A stretch of 64,000 nucleotides of DNA, taken from NCBI GenBank assembly GCA_947167635.1, contig CAMVIT010000004.1:34189-98188 (forward strand), in the 5' to 3' direction. Both the position numbers and the translations under genes were made by a program. How positions within the stretch are numbered: position 1 is the stretch's first letter; each line of letters starts with the position of its first letter. Positions 17,359-26,516 of this stretch are shown here, one piece after another. The stretch is from F23-D06 sp947167635 (GTDB taxonomy: Bacteria > Bacteroidota > Bacteroidia > Bacteroidales > WCHB1-69). The notes beneath the pieces were generated by a model, which searched no databases, had not been told where the DNA came from, and saw nothing but the letters and a program-made list of their open reading frames with translations.

Positions 17359-17656
17359 TTCCCAGTTGCGATTTTCCATTTTTTTCCAAAAAATTCCAAT
17401 TTTTGAGGTGTGAAAGAGGGATATGAACATTCATTTTTCATATCTTTTATGCTAAATACTTATTGTTCAGTTATATAATAATTAGTGGCATACAATGGAA
17501 CATAAACATCGGGTTATCAACATTTTGTTATTTATAACATGGTGTCTGTAAAATTTTATCCATTTTTTTCCATATTGTAAATCAGTATTTTATGTCGATT
17601 TTGAGGATGTTAATAACTTTTTTGTGTGAATTTATGGAAGTGATGTGAAAAAATGC

Positions 17657-17664
17657 TATTTTTG
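17657..17664 (+). promoter_or_regulatory. -7 box (TATTTTTG) for the dcw cluster (mraZ)
   Basis: Exact TAnnTTTG match, 22 bp before the mraZ ATG. It is the only clear promoter upstream of the eight-gene dcw run. Confidence 0.6.
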
Positions 17665-17686
17665 GCTCGTTTTTTAAAGTTGAACA

Positions 17687-18175
17687 ATGACCACGAACTT
17701 GGCATACGGCTACTGGGAGGCATCCATCGAGAAGAGCGGGCGCGTGAAGCTGCCCACGGCGCTGCTGCGTGCCCTGCCGGAAGACGAGCGCAAGGTCTTC
17801 CATGTGACCCACGGCTTCGGCGAACACATCATGCTCTGGTCCGAGAAGGCCTACCTCGAGCAGATGGCCTACCTCGACTCGCTCGACCGCAACATCGTGA
17901 CCGTGAAACGCTACCGCAACGCTTTCATCCGCAACACCGCATGCCTGGAGTGCGACGCGCAGGACCGCATCGTCATCCCGCGTCCTCTCATGGAACAGTA
18001 CGCCATCCAGAAGGAGATTGTGCTGTTGCTGGACAATGGCCGCATCGAGATATGGAACTGCCAGAAGTATCATGAGAAGTTCGACATGTCGCCCGAGGAG
18101 CTGGAAGCCCTCAACGAACAGATTCACACCGGACATTTTCAAGCGGAAAAGGAGGCCTCGGATGCGCTATCATGA
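17687..18175 (+). CDS. mraZ: transcriptional regulator MraZ
   Basis: 162 residues with two SpoVT/AbrB-like MraZ domains. The first has AYGYWEASIEKSGRVKLPTALLRAL, whose DxKGR-type turn is here EKSGRVKLP. The second has LECDAQDRIVIPRPLMEQYAI. MraZ forms a ring that binds repeated boxes upstream of its own gene and represses the division and cell wall cluster. The gene occupies its usual first place in dcw. Its 3' end overlaps the rsmH start by 14 bp. Confidence 0.96.
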   Translation: MTTNLAYGYWEASIEKSGRVKLPTALLRALPEDERKVFHVTHGFGEHIMLWSEKAYLEQMAYLDSLDRNIVTVKRYRNAFIRNTACLECDAQDRIVIPRPLMEQYAIQKEIVLLLDNGRIEIWNCQKYHEKFDMSPEELEALNEQIHTGHFQAEKEASDALS

Positions 18176-19088
18176 CCCTGTGCTCCTGCAAACCTCCGTT
18201 GACCATCTTGTGACAGACCCTTCCGGCATCTATGTCGATGCCACCTTCGGCGGCGGCGGTCACTCCCGCGCCATCATGGAGCGTCTTTCGCCCGACGGCC
18301 GCCTCATAGCGTTCGACCAGGACGCCGAGAGCCGCGCCAACGCCATTGACGACCCTCGTTTCCGGTTCGTGCCGTCCAATTTCAAGAACCTCACCCGCTT
18401 CCTGCAATATCACAAGGCCTATCCCGTCCATGGCATCCTCGCCGACCTGGGGGTCTCCTCCCACCAGATCGACACGCCGGGGCGCGGTTTCTCCTACAGC
18501 CATGACGGGCCGCTCGACATGCGGATGAACGCCGACGCGGATCTCTCCGCCCACGATGTGGTGAACCAATACGACGAGGAGCAGCTGGCCAAGGTCTTCT
18601 TCGCCTATGGCGAGTTGAGCGACGGACGCCGTCTGGCCCGCCGGATTGTGCGCGCCCGCGACATGCAGCCCATTGACACGACCTTCCAACTGGTGGAGGC
18701 CCTCAAGCCCTGCCTTCCCCGTGGCCGCGAGAACAAAAGCCTCTCCAAGGTGTTCCAGGCCATCCGCATCGAGGTGAACCGCGAGACGGAGGTGCTGGAG
18801 GCCCTGCTGTCGCAGACGCCGGACGCCCTCCTGAACGGCGGACGGTTAGTGATCATCTCCTACCACTCTTTGGAGGACCGGATGGTGAAGAACTTCATGC
18901 GCGCCGGCAACTTCTCCGGCGAGGTGGAGAAGGACTTCTTCGGCAACCCGCTCGCCCCCTTCAAGCTCATCACCCGCAAGGCCATCGTGCCCGACGAGGC
19001 GGAAATCATGAACAACCCGCGCGCCCGCAGTGCCAAGCTGCGTGTCGCCGAAAAAATAGAAAACCAAGCCCATGGACTCGACCACTAA
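18162..19088 (+). CDS. rsmH: 16S rRNA (cytosine(1402)-N4)-methyltransferase RsmH
   Basis: 308 residues from the ATG at 18162 (MRYHDPVLLQTSVDHLV); the longer frame to 18018 reads through mraZ and is rejected. A strong Shine-Dalgarno-like AAAGGAGG, unusual in this phylum, precedes it. SAM-binding motifs YVDATFGGGGHSRAIMERL and HGILADLGVSSHQID and the C-terminal VISYHSLEDRMVKNFMR are diagnostic. The enzyme methylates N4 of C1402 in the ribosomal decoding centre. It overlaps both mraZ and the ftsL-like gene, indicating translational coupling. Confidence 0.97.
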   Translation: MRYHDPVLLQTSVDHLVTDPSGIYVDATFGGGGHSRAIMERLSPDGRLIAFDQDAESRANAIDDPRFRFVPSNFKNLTRFLQYHKAYPVHGILADLGVSSHQIDTPGRGFSYSHDGPLDMRMNADADLSAHDVVNQYDEEQLAKVFFAYGELSDGRRLARRIVRARDMQPIDTTFQLVEALKPCLPRGRENKSLSKVFQAIRIEVNRETEVLEALLSQTPDALLNGGRLVIISYHSLEDRMVKNFMRAGNFSGEVEKDFFGNPLAPFKLITRKAIVPDEAEIMNNPRARSAKLRVAEKIENQAHGLDH

Positions 19089-19536
19089 GCGCAATGACAG
19101 CAAAAAACGGGAACGCAAGCACTGGCTGAGAAAGGTGTTCGGCGGCGAGTTCCTGCTCAGCGAGCAGATGCGCCCGTGGTACCCTTACATCGCCTTCGTG
19201 CTCCTGTTGGCCGCCATCCTCGTGCTCAACGAGCAGTTGGTCAACGAAAAGAAGGCGGAGATCGGCCGGCTGGAGAACGAGTACAAGTCGGAACTGAGCA
19301 GGCTCAAGGCCAACAACCAGTTCATCCCATACGAGGAGAACCAGATTCTCATCGAGAAGATGAAGGAGCGCGGCTATGTGCTTGACGAGGAACACAACTA
19401 CACCATCCATGTGCCGCGCCCTGTGAAGGAGAAACGCCATGTGCTCTTTTTCTGGAAGAACAGGAAAAAGGAGGTCGCCGCGCCCGATTCCGTGGCGGTG
19501 ACGGATGACCGGGATGATGAAGAGATTATACAATAG
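19072..19536 (+). CDS. FtsL-like divisome protein
   Basis: 154 residues with the FtsL layout: a basic cytoplasmic N-terminus (about 1-38, many Lys/Arg), one membrane segment (about 39-53, IAFVLLLAAILVLN) and a short periplasmic coiled coil (EKKAEIGRLENEYKSELSRLKA). It is placed between rsmH and ftsI, as in other dcw clusters, and matches the Bacteroidota FtsL-like family. FtsL with its partners activates the FtsW-FtsI septal synthase. The acidic C-terminal tail (TDDRDDEEIIQ) is an oddity. It overlaps rsmH by 17 bp. Confidence 0.85.
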   Translation: MDSTTKRNDSKKRERKHWLRKVFGGEFLLSEQMRPWYPYIAFVLLLAAILVLNEQLVNEKKAEIGRLENEYKSELSRLKANNQFIPYEENQILIEKMKERGYVLDEEHNYTIHVPRPVKEKRHVLFFWKNRKKEVAAPDSVAVTDDRDDEEIIQ

Positions 19537-19560
19537 TAAATATAAAAGCAACAAATAAAA

Positions 19561-21837
19561 ATGGCTCAGAGAGGCAGACAACAAGGCAAGAACGGCGGCA
19601 TTCACCCCATCAGGATGACGGTGGCGGTGCTCGCCATGCTCTTCTTGGGGGTGCTGTGTGTGGTGCAAGTCTGCTATCTCTCCTTCTTTGAACGGGGCAT
19701 CGCTTCCGGCACGGACAGCAAGGAGTGCGTGGATGCCACCTCCCCCGACTTCGACCCCGACCGCGACACGAACTTCCTCTGCTATGTGCGGGCCAACACG
19801 CTGCGTCCGGCGCGCGGCGAGATCTACGACGACCACGGCCGCCTGCTCGTGGGCAACTACAACGTCTTCGAGGTGGCCTTCGATGGCAAGCAGTTCGCCA
19901 AGGAGTACGGCGACAGCACCAAATACTCCTCCGCCGAGGTCGATGAGATGCTCCATCGCCTTGCCAAGGACTTTCAGGAGCAGTTCAAGGACCGTTATCC
20001 CAAGCGCTCGGAGCAGTTTTACTACAACTTCTTCACCCGCAATTACAAGAACAGGCATTATGAGACCCTGTTCCCCGTGAATGTCTGGAATGAGCGCACG
20101 TGGGTGTCGAGCATCGACACGGCGCAGATCAAGAGGCTGCCCTATCTGCAGCGCAAGATCAAGGACAAGAAGACGGGCGAGATTGTGCGGACGGTGAAGA
20201 GCACCCGTTTCCTGAACTTCGTGACCTTCCCGGTGCGCATCAACCCTTACGGGGAAATGGCGCGCCGTACGCTCGGCATCAGCTTGGGCGACCGCCAGTA
20301 TGGCATGGAGGCCGAGTTGAACGACATCCTGGCCGGCGAGGAGGGGAGCAAGAAGTTTCTGGAACTCAACCATGCCGTGGTGCCCCTCAATGCACGCATC
20401 GACCCCGTGGACGGCAAGAATATTCACACGACCCTCAACCTGGAGATCCAGAACGCGGTTCACAACGAGATGTCACGCAAGCTGCAGGAGCTTGGCGCCG
20501 AGTGGGGCTGCGCCATCGTGATGGAGACGCGCACGGGCGAGATCAAGGCCGTCACCAACTTGCGCCGCAAGGACAAGGACAACTGGGTTTATGACGAGAG
20601 CATGGAATATGCCCTCAATGCCAAGGTGGAGCCAGGCTCCACGTTCAAGTTGGCCTCTCTGCTGGCGTTTTTGGAAACCATGCCAACGGACACCGAGTGC
20701 ATCTACCCGATGTTCGTCCACACCTTCAAATATCCGCTCAAGTCGGGCGGCTACCGTTCCTATTACAAGGCGGACAGCAAGGTGCGCGGCGAGGCTCTCG
20801 GCACCCCCAACGAGGTGTTCCAGCGTTCTTCCAACATCGGCATCGCCTCGATGATCTTCCATGCCTTCGGGATGAAGAACTTCCCCGCCTACACAGCGCA
20901 GTTGGCCAAGTTCGGCCTCTTCGACACCATCCACACGCAGATGGGCGACCTCATGCCAGCGGGCATCCGCAACGACGGGCGTTTCGACAACTATTACGCC
21001 ACCTGCTTCGGCGCCGGCTTCAACATCCCCGTGCTCCGCACCCTGATGTACTACAACGCCATTGCCAACAATGGGCGGATGATGGCCCCGCTGTTTGTGA
21101 AATATATCACCAACGGCTACGACACGCTGGAGCGTTTTGTGCCGGAGGTCGTGATGGAAAAGATGGTCTCCGACCGCACTCTCCGCATCGCGCGCGCCTA
21201 CCTTGACAGCGTGGTATGGGGCAAGTACGGCACGGGGCGCCGCTACAAGGACCCCACCTGTCCCTTTGCCGGCAAGACCGGCACACGCGACCTGTGGGAC
21301 GAGAAGACCAAGAGTTACAACTACGACCGCAACGCTGTCTCCTTCTGCGGATACTTCCCCAAGGACAACCCCAAATACACGATGATTGTCTATATCTACG
21401 ACGTGCTCCAGCACAGCGAGGTCGCGGTGGATGTCTTCGGAAAAATCGCACGCAGCATCATGAACAGCAACAACTACAGCGCGATGCACAACATCGAGGA
21501 GTATGAGCTTCGGCCCTTGAAGAACACCGGTCCTGTGAACCGCCGCCTTGTCAACCCGATATTCCTGGCGATGGGCTACGACACGGTGCGTTTCGCGGAG
21601 GCGCAGGACTTCTATTCTGTCCGCACGGATGACTCCCTGCGGTGTGTGTTGGTGCAGCCGCTGCAGATGGCGAAGGAGAACGGGCTGCCCGACTTGCGGG
21701 GCATGATAGCTTCCGACGCCGTGGCCGTCCTGACCCGCAAGGGCTACCGCACCGCCCTTCAGGGACGCGGCGTGGTGAAACGCTACGAAGTGGAATCCGG
21801 CAAGCTCGTGCGCCTCTATCTGGAACCGGTCCGTTGA
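19561..21837 (+). CDS. ftsI: division transpeptidase FtsI/PBP (class B) with PASTA domain
   Basis: 758 residues: one N-terminal membrane anchor (about 19-41), the class B dimerisation domain (RPARGEIYDDHGRLLVGNYN), the transpeptidase domain and a C-terminal PASTA domain (about 700-758, LPDLRGMIASDAVAVLTRKG). Active-site motifs are intact: SxxK as STFK (about 360), SxN as SSN (about 423) and KTG as GKTGT (about 570). It crosslinks septal peptidoglycan together with FtsW. The gene is in its standard dcw position. Confidence 0.95.
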   Translation: MAQRGRQQGKNGGIHPIRMTVAVLAMLFLGVLCVVQVCYLSFFERGIASGTDSKECVDATSPDFDPDRDTNFLCYVRANTLRPARGEIYDDHGRLLVGNYNVFEVAFDGKQFAKEYGDSTKYSSAEVDEMLHRLAKDFQEQFKDRYPKRSEQFYYNFFTRNYKNRHYETLFPVNVWNERTWVSSIDTAQIKRLPYLQRKIKDKKTGEIVRTVKSTRFLNFVTFPVRINPYGEMARRTLGISLGDRQYGMEAELNDILAGEEGSKKFLELNHAVVPLNARIDPVDGKNIHTTLNLEIQNAVHNEMSRKLQELGAEWGCAIVMETRTGEIKAVTNLRRKDKDNWVYDESMEYALNAKVEPGSTFKLASLLAFLETMPTDTECIYPMFVHTFKYPLKSGGYRSYYKADSKVRGEALGTPNEVFQRSSNIGIASMIFHAFGMKNFPAYTAQLAKFGLFDTIHTQMGDLMPAGIRNDGRFDNYYATCFGAGFNIPVLRTLMYYNAIANNGRMMAPLFVKYITNGYDTLERFVPEVVMEKMVSDRTLRIARAYLDSVVWGKYGTGRRYKDPTCPFAGKTGTRDLWDEKTKSYNYDRNAVSFCGYFPKDNPKYTMIVYIYDVLQHSEVAVDVFGKIARSIMNSNNYSAMHNIEEYELRPLKNTGPVNRRLVNPIFLAMGYDTVRFAEAQDFYSVRTDDSLRCVLVQPLQMAKENGLPDLRGMIASDAVAVLTRKGYRTALQGRGVVKRYEVESGKLVRLYLEPVR

Positions 21838-21875
21838 CCCTCAATGAAAACCCATTAACCTATTAAGAAACCTAT

Positions 21876-23354
21876 ATGATGAAACCGTTAACCCAATTGC
21901 TGAAGAGCATCAAGCCGCAAGAGATTCTTGGCGACGTGGAGTGCAATGTCACCGACATCGTGTTCGATTCCCGCCGGGTGGCCGCCATGGTGGCGGAGGG
22001 CGGCCTGCCGCTCTATGTGGCGCAACGCGGCACGCAGACGGACGGTCACCGCTTCATCCCGCAGGTCGTGGAGGCCGGCGGTCGGGTGATTGTCTGCGAG
22101 GAGCTTCCGGAAGAACCGCATCCCGGCGTCACGTATGTGAAGGTGCGCGACAGCTCCGTGGCATTGGGCTGCTTAGCCAGCGCGTTTCACGGCAACCCCA
22201 GCCGCAAGCTGAAGCTGGTCGGCATCACAGGCACCAACGGCAAGACCACCACCGTGACGCTGCTGCACCGTCTCTTCACGCTGCTCGGCCACAAGTGCGG
22301 CCTTCTCTCCACCATTGTCAACAAGATCGGAGAGGAGGAGGTGCCCGCCACGCATACCACGCCCGACGCGGTGGAGCTCAACACGCTGCTGGCCCGCATG
22401 GTCGAGGCCGGCTGCGAGTACTGCTTCATGGAGGTCAGCTCCCACGCCGTCTGCCAGCACCGCATCTCCGGACTGCATTTCACTGGCGCCATCTTCAGCA
22501 ACATCACCCACGACCATCTCGACTTCCACAAGACTTTCCAGAACTATATCAAGGCCAAGAAGGCTTTCTTCGACGGACTCTCCAAGAATGCGTTCGCCCT
22601 CACCAACGCCGATGACAAGAACGGCATGGTGATGGTGCAGAACTGCAAGGCGCGGGTCTGTACGTACAGTCTGCTCACCGCCGCCACCTTCAAGGGCGTG
22701 GTTTTGGACGATTCTTTCAAGGGCTTGCAGATGCGTGTCAACGGCAGGGAGGTCTTCTTCAAGCTCTGCGGCCGCTTCAATGCCTACAACCTGCTGGCCA
22801 TCTACGGCGCGGCGGTGCTTTTGGGCGCCGATGAGGACGAGGTGTTGACACGAATGAGCCTGTTGGAGAGCGCCGCCGGACGGTTCCAGCTGCTGTACCG
22901 CCAGGACGGGGCCACCGCCATCGTGGATTACGCCCACACTCCGGATGCGTTGCAGAATGTGCTGGAGACCATCCGCGAGACCATCGGCAACCGTGCCGAG
23001 GTGATCACTGTGGTGGGGTGCGGCGGCGACCGCGACCGGACCAAACGCCCCGAGATGGCTGCCATCGCCTGCAAATACAGCAGCCGTGTGGTCTTCACCT
23101 CCGACAACCCTCGCACGGAAAATCCCGGGGCGATTCTTGACGAGATGCTCGCTGGGGTGCCCGAGAACAAAAAGAAGAACATCCTGGTCATCGAAAACCG
23201 CCGTGAGGCCATCAAGGCCGCCTGCATGATGCTGCCCAAAGACGGTGTGCTGCTCGTCGCCGGAAAAGGCCATGAGAACTATCAGGAAATCAACCACGTC
23301 AAGCACCATTTCGATGACAGCGAAGAGGTGCGGGACTGCTTCGCGATGAATTAA
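21876..23354 (+). CDS. murE: UDP-MurNAc-tripeptide synthetase MurE
   Basis: 492 residues, full length. N-terminal UDP-MurNAc-dipeptide binding region (VTDIVFDSRRV), ATP-binding loop GITGTNGKTTT at about 110-120, the central EVSSHAVCQHRISG motif with its carbamylated-Lys region further on, and the C-terminal ligase domain with HTPDAL and CGGDRDRTKRPEM. The third-residue selectivity motif reads DNPR, which indicates meso-diaminopimelate, the expected amino acid for this phylum. Start MMKPLTQLL follows a purine-rich leader. Confidence 0.97.
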   Translation: MMKPLTQLLKSIKPQEILGDVECNVTDIVFDSRRVAAMVAEGGLPLYVAQRGTQTDGHRFIPQVVEAGGRVIVCEELPEEPHPGVTYVKVRDSSVALGCLASAFHGNPSRKLKLVGITGTNGKTTTVTLLHRLFTLLGHKCGLLSTIVNKIGEEEVPATHTTPDAVELNTLLARMVEAGCEYCFMEVSSHAVCQHRISGLHFTGAIFSNITHDHLDFHKTFQNYIKAKKAFFDGLSKNAFALTNADDKNGMVMVQNCKARVCTYSLLTAATFKGVVLDDSFKGLQMRVNGREVFFKLCGRFNAYNLLAIYGAAVLLGADEDEVLTRMSLLESAAGRFQLLYRQDGATAIVDYAHTPDALQNVLETIRETIGNRAEVITVVGCGGDRDRTKRPEMAAIACKYSSRVVFTSDNPRTENPGAILDEMLAGVPENKKKNILVIENRREAIKAACMMLPKDGVLLVAGKGHENYQEINHVKHHFDDSEEVRDCFAMN

Positions 23355-23399
23355 AAAACAAGACAAAATCCAAACCAGAAACCATTAACCTGCAAGAAT

Positions 23400-24656
23400 A
23401 TGTTATACACCCTTTTTGAATGGCTGCACAAGTTGGGAATGCCCGGATCGGGTATTTTCCAATACATCTCTTTCCGGTCTGCCATGGCTTTCGTGGTGGC
23501 TTTGATCATATCCATCTTCTTTGGAAAGCCTTTCATCCGCTTGCTGCGCAGAAAGCAGATCGGCGAGTCGGTGCGCGACTTGGGACTGGCGGGGCAGGCT
23601 GAGAAGGCCGGTACCCCGACCATGGGCGGACTGATCATCATCGCGGCCATCCTGATTCCGGCGTTGCTCTTTTGCCAGCTGAACAACGTCTATGTGCGGC
23701 TGATGCTCTTTACCACCGTGTGGCTCGGCGGCTTGGGCTTTGCCGACGATTATATCAAGGTCTTCAAGAAAAACAAGGAGGGACTTTCCCCGCGCAAGAA
23801 GCTGATTGGGCAGATTGTCCTCGGCGTGATGGTCGGTGCGGTGATGTATTTCCATCCCGATGCCGTGATTTGCGAGAAGAACGCCACTGCAAACGTGATG
23901 ACGCCGCTCGAATCCGCCTTGCAGGTGGAAAACCAAGCCAACGCCGAGACCCCCAGGATTTTCGGCGAAGCGCACCACTCCACCAAGACGACCATTCCGT
24001 TCTTCAAGAACAATGAGGCTGACTACAGCTCCCTCACCCGTTGGATGGGCGACAAGACCGGCAAGTGGTCGTTCCTGCTCTTCATCCCCATCATTGTCTT
24101 CATCATCGCGGCGGTCTCCAACGGAGCCAACCTTACCGATGGTTTGGACGGGCTCGCGACGGGTACCACCTCCGTCATCGCGGTGGGTATCGCCATACTG
24201 GCATACGTGTCTGGCAATGTGGTGTTTGCCAATTATTTGGATATAATGTATATACCCAATATCGGGGAGTTGGTGATCTTTGTGTCCGGTGTCATTGGCG
24301 CCTGTCTGGGCTTTTACTGGTGGAATTGTTATCCCGCACAGATCTTCATGGGCGACACCGGCAGTCTGATGCTGGGCGGTATCGTGGCTGTCTCTTGCAT
24401 CATCGTCCGCAAGGAGCTGCTCATCCCGATACTCTGCGGCGTCTATCTGGCCCAGTCCGTTTCTGTCATCATGCAGGTTTCCTATTTCAAATACACCAAG
24501 AAGAAATATGGCGAGGGTCGCCGCATCTTCCTGATGGCGCCCCTGCATCATCATTTCCAAAAGAAGGGCGTGCACGAATCCAAAATCGTGCAGCATTTCA
24601 TCATCATCAGCCTTCTCCTGGCTGTCCTCACCGTTGTCACACTCAAGATCAGATAA
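23400..24656 (+). CDS. mraY: phospho-MurNAc-pentapeptide transferase MraY
   Basis: 418 residues, about ten membrane segments. It transfers phospho-MurNAc-pentapeptide to undecaprenyl phosphate to form lipid I. Conserved cytoplasmic motifs are present: FADDYIKVFKKNKEGLSPRKK (catalytic Asp pair), GANLTDGLDGLATGT (Asp/Asn for Mg2+ and nucleotide) and APLHHHFQKKGVHESKIV (histidine motif). The Bacteroidota form has an extra loop between the first conserved motifs (about 155-210), also seen here. Confidence 0.97.
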   Translation: MLYTLFEWLHKLGMPGSGIFQYISFRSAMAFVVALIISIFFGKPFIRLLRRKQIGESVRDLGLAGQAEKAGTPTMGGLIIIAAILIPALLFCQLNNVYVRLMLFTTVWLGGLGFADDYIKVFKKNKEGLSPRKKLIGQIVLGVMVGAVMYFHPDAVICEKNATANVMTPLESALQVENQANAETPRIFGEAHHSTKTTIPFFKNNEADYSSLTRWMGDKTGKWSFLLFIPIIVFIIAAVSNGANLTDGLDGLATGTTSVIAVGIAILAYVSGNVVFANYLDIMYIPNIGELVIFVSGVIGACLGFYWWNCYPAQIFMGDTGSLMLGGIVAVSCIIVRKELLIPILCGVYLAQSVSVIMQVSYFKYTKKKYGEGRRIFLMAPLHHHFQKKGVHESKIVQHFIIISLLLAVLTVVTLKIR

Positions 24657-24714
24657 TCATTACGCAAAAAAAAAAATTAGATCAAAATAACCTCAATACT
24701 AAAAACCAAAACCT

Positions 24715-25272
24715 ATGCCGACCCAAAAAACCAACAGTTTCAGCCTCTTCGAGAGAGAAAGAGAAAAAGACAATCCCATGGTGGCCACCTTGGCCAGCCG
24801 TCTGGTCAACATCCGCAAGAAAAACATCGCCGCCTCGTTGTCCGACTTCGAGGGCAGCTCGCACAAGTTAGAGCGCGTCAAGACCATCAACACCATTGAT
24901 TTTATCGACGATTCCCGTTCCACGAACGTCAATTCGGTCTGGTATGCTTTGCAGAGCATGACCAAGCCGACAGTGTGGATCACCAGCATCGACAATGTGG
25001 AGAAAATATCCGAGGATCTGGTGGAACAGGTGCGCCAGCATGTGAAGGCCATCGTGTTGCAGAGTGTTTACAACACGGATGTCTATGATTTCCTCTCCTC
25101 GTTGGATATTCCCGTCTATGTGGAGATGAGTTGTGAAGATGCCGTGCGCCAAGCCTTCTATGCTTGCGACAGGAACTATGCGGTTCTCTTCTCCCCGGGC
25201 GTGAACGGTACTCCGCAGATGACATACCGTGAGCGTGGCGACAAGTTCCAGGAGGCAGTAGGACAACTATAA
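24715..25272 (+). CDS. stand-alone MurD C-terminal-domain protein, catalytic motifs eroded
   Basis: 185 residues in the slot where murD normally sits, between mraY and ftsW. It aligns only with the last third of MurD: the linker LSDFEGSSHKLERVKTI (HRLE region), FIDDSRSTNVNSVWYALQSM (FINDSKATN in MurD), a Rossmann-like stretch, and SPGVNGTPQ with RERGDKFQEAV (SPACAS and RGDxF in MurD). The UDP-binding domain and the GTNGKT ATPase domain are missing. Key residues have changed: Lys to Arg in DSK, the GGxDKG turn to TSIDNVE, and the SPxxAS motif is lost. Only 58 bp separate it from mraY, so no N-terminal part is encoded in place. The frame is intact, with its own start. It cannot be an active ligase; a scaffold or regulatory role or slow decay is possible. 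Confidence 0.8.
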   Translation: MPTQKTNSFSLFEREREKDNPMVATLASRLVNIRKKNIAASLSDFEGSSHKLERVKTINTIDFIDDSRSTNVNSVWYALQSMTKPTVWITSIDNVEKISEDLVEQVRQHVKAIVLQSVYNTDVYDFLSSLDIPVYVEMSCEDAVRQAFYACDRNYAVLFSPGVNGTPQMTYRERGDKFQEAVGQL

Positions 25273-25284
25273 ACCGTTTTATCC

Positions 25285-26457
25285 ATGAGCCTTGGCATTA
25301 TAGAGAGAATCCGGCGTTTTCGCGGCGACAAGATCATCCTGATTTTGGTGGTGGGGTTGTCGCTGATATCCATCCTTCTGGTGTATAGCACGGAGGGCAA
25401 ACGGGTGGTGACGCACATCGTTCACCTGCTGTTCTGCTATGCGGGGTTGGGGATTTTCTATTTCATCAACTACAAGAAACTGGTGACCAACTTCTCTTTG
25501 TTAGGGCTGTTGTTGGCTATTGTCTTGTTGGTTTGGACATTGGGCTCCTCGGCAGTGCGCGGCGTGACGCTCTTTGGCTTCGACCTGCAAACGTTCTATT
25601 TTATCGGTTTTTTGATTATTGTGTTTATTTCCAACTATATAGGTCGCCGTTTTGATAATGGGCAGACCGAGCTTGACAACAAGGAGATGGTGTATGCGTC
25701 CATCGTGTTGCTCGGTTTCTGCGGTGGCATCGCACTTCTGAATATGTCCACGGCCATTATTTTGTTCCTCACGGGGTTAGCTATGTTTTTTGTGGGCAAC
25801 TTCAAATGGCGCGGCATCTTCTCGCTGGTCGGGCTTGTGGGCGGATTGGTGCTGATTGTCACGTTGTTGGTGGCGACGGGCAAGTTGGACAATGTGGGAC
25901 GTATCTCCACGTTTGTCAACCGTTGGGAATACTATTTCACCAAGGACAACCAGGACGGCTATGGCGACCAGATGATCCTGTCGCGGGCCGCCATCGCGCG
26001 CTCCGGCCTCCATCCCGCCGGGCCGGGCCGCGGCGTCATCAAGTACCGTCTTCCCGAAAACTCCACCGACTATGCCTTTGCCTCCCTCTTCGAGGAGACG
26101 GGCCTCGTTGTCGGATTGATTGTCATCTTCATCTACATGACCATTTTTTACCGATCGTGGCACATATCGCGCAATTCAAAGTCGGCAATGGGCTCGCTGC
26201 TGGCCTTTGGCATAGGTTTTTGGATGACCTGCCAGGCATTTGTGCACATCGGGGTGAACTGTGAGCTGCTGCCCGCCACTGGCCAGACGCTGCCCTTCAT
26301 CAGCACGGGCGGCGCCTCTCTCTTCGTTTCGGGATGCGCCGTGGGCATGCTCTTGAATGTGAGCAAGATGAATGTGATAGATAGCCAGAAACCTGATCCG
26401 CATTCCATGTTTATCAGAGGGGAATCACGCCAATCGGGCATGCCAGCGCAGATGTAG
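25285..26457 (+). CDS. ftsW: division glycosyltransferase FtsW (SEDS family)
   Basis: 390 residues with about ten membrane segments and SEDS family motifs: GRGVIKYRLPENSTDYAFA with the Asp required for glycan polymerisation, EETGLV, and LPATGQTLPFISTGG. FtsW polymerises lipid II at the septum with FtsI. RodA is the alternative, but position after mraY and the murD remnant favours FtsW. Compared with the usual LPVTGxTLPFxSYGGSS, the last motif reads STGGAS. In other Bacteroidota murG, murC, ftsQ, ftsA and ftsZ follow; here they do not. Confidence 0.92.
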   Translation: MSLGIIERIRRFRGDKIILILVVGLSLISILLVYSTEGKRVVTHIVHLLFCYAGLGIFYFINYKKLVTNFSLLGLLLAIVLLVWTLGSSAVRGVTLFGFDLQTFYFIGFLIIVFISNYIGRRFDNGQTELDNKEMVYASIVLLGFCGGIALLNMSTAIILFLTGLAMFFVGNFKWRGIFSLVGLVGGLVLIVTLLVATGKLDNVGRISTFVNRWEYYFTKDNQDGYGDQMILSRAAIARSGLHPAGPGRGVIKYRLPENSTDYAFASLFEETGLVVGLIVIFIYMTIFYRSWHISRNSKSAMGSLLAFGIGFWMTCQAFVHIGVNCELLPATGQTLPFISTGGASLFVSGCAVGMLLNVSKMNVIDSQKPDPHSMFIRGESRQSGMPAQM

Positions 26458-26490
26458 AGTTTCGCTATATCACGGCTCTACAATTTTTTG

Positions 26491-26498
26491 TACCTTTG
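26491..26498 (+). promoter_or_regulatory. -7 box (TACCTTTG) for the SGNH-SGNH-MBOAT module
   Basis: Exact TAnnTTTG match in the 59-bp gap after ftsW. It predicts a start of transcription about 10-15 nt before the ATG at 26517 and so rules out the longer frame beginning at 26496. Confidence 0.65.
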
Positions 26499-26516
26499 CG
26501 CCCTCAAAAAAATGGC

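Larger units (their letters stand above)
17061..17686. other. gap between divergent surface-protein and mraZ genes
   Basis: Holds the AT-rich leader and promoter of the surface-protein gene (box at 17168-17175), a GC-rich block (17221-17360) with a hairpin and a segment shared with 31469-31540, then about 290 AT-rich bp up to mraZ with its -7 box. The AT-rich part contains GTTATTTATAAC (about 17526-17537) and other short inverted repeats that could be MraZ or other operator sites, but I cannot assign them. No gene seen. Confidence 0.65.
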
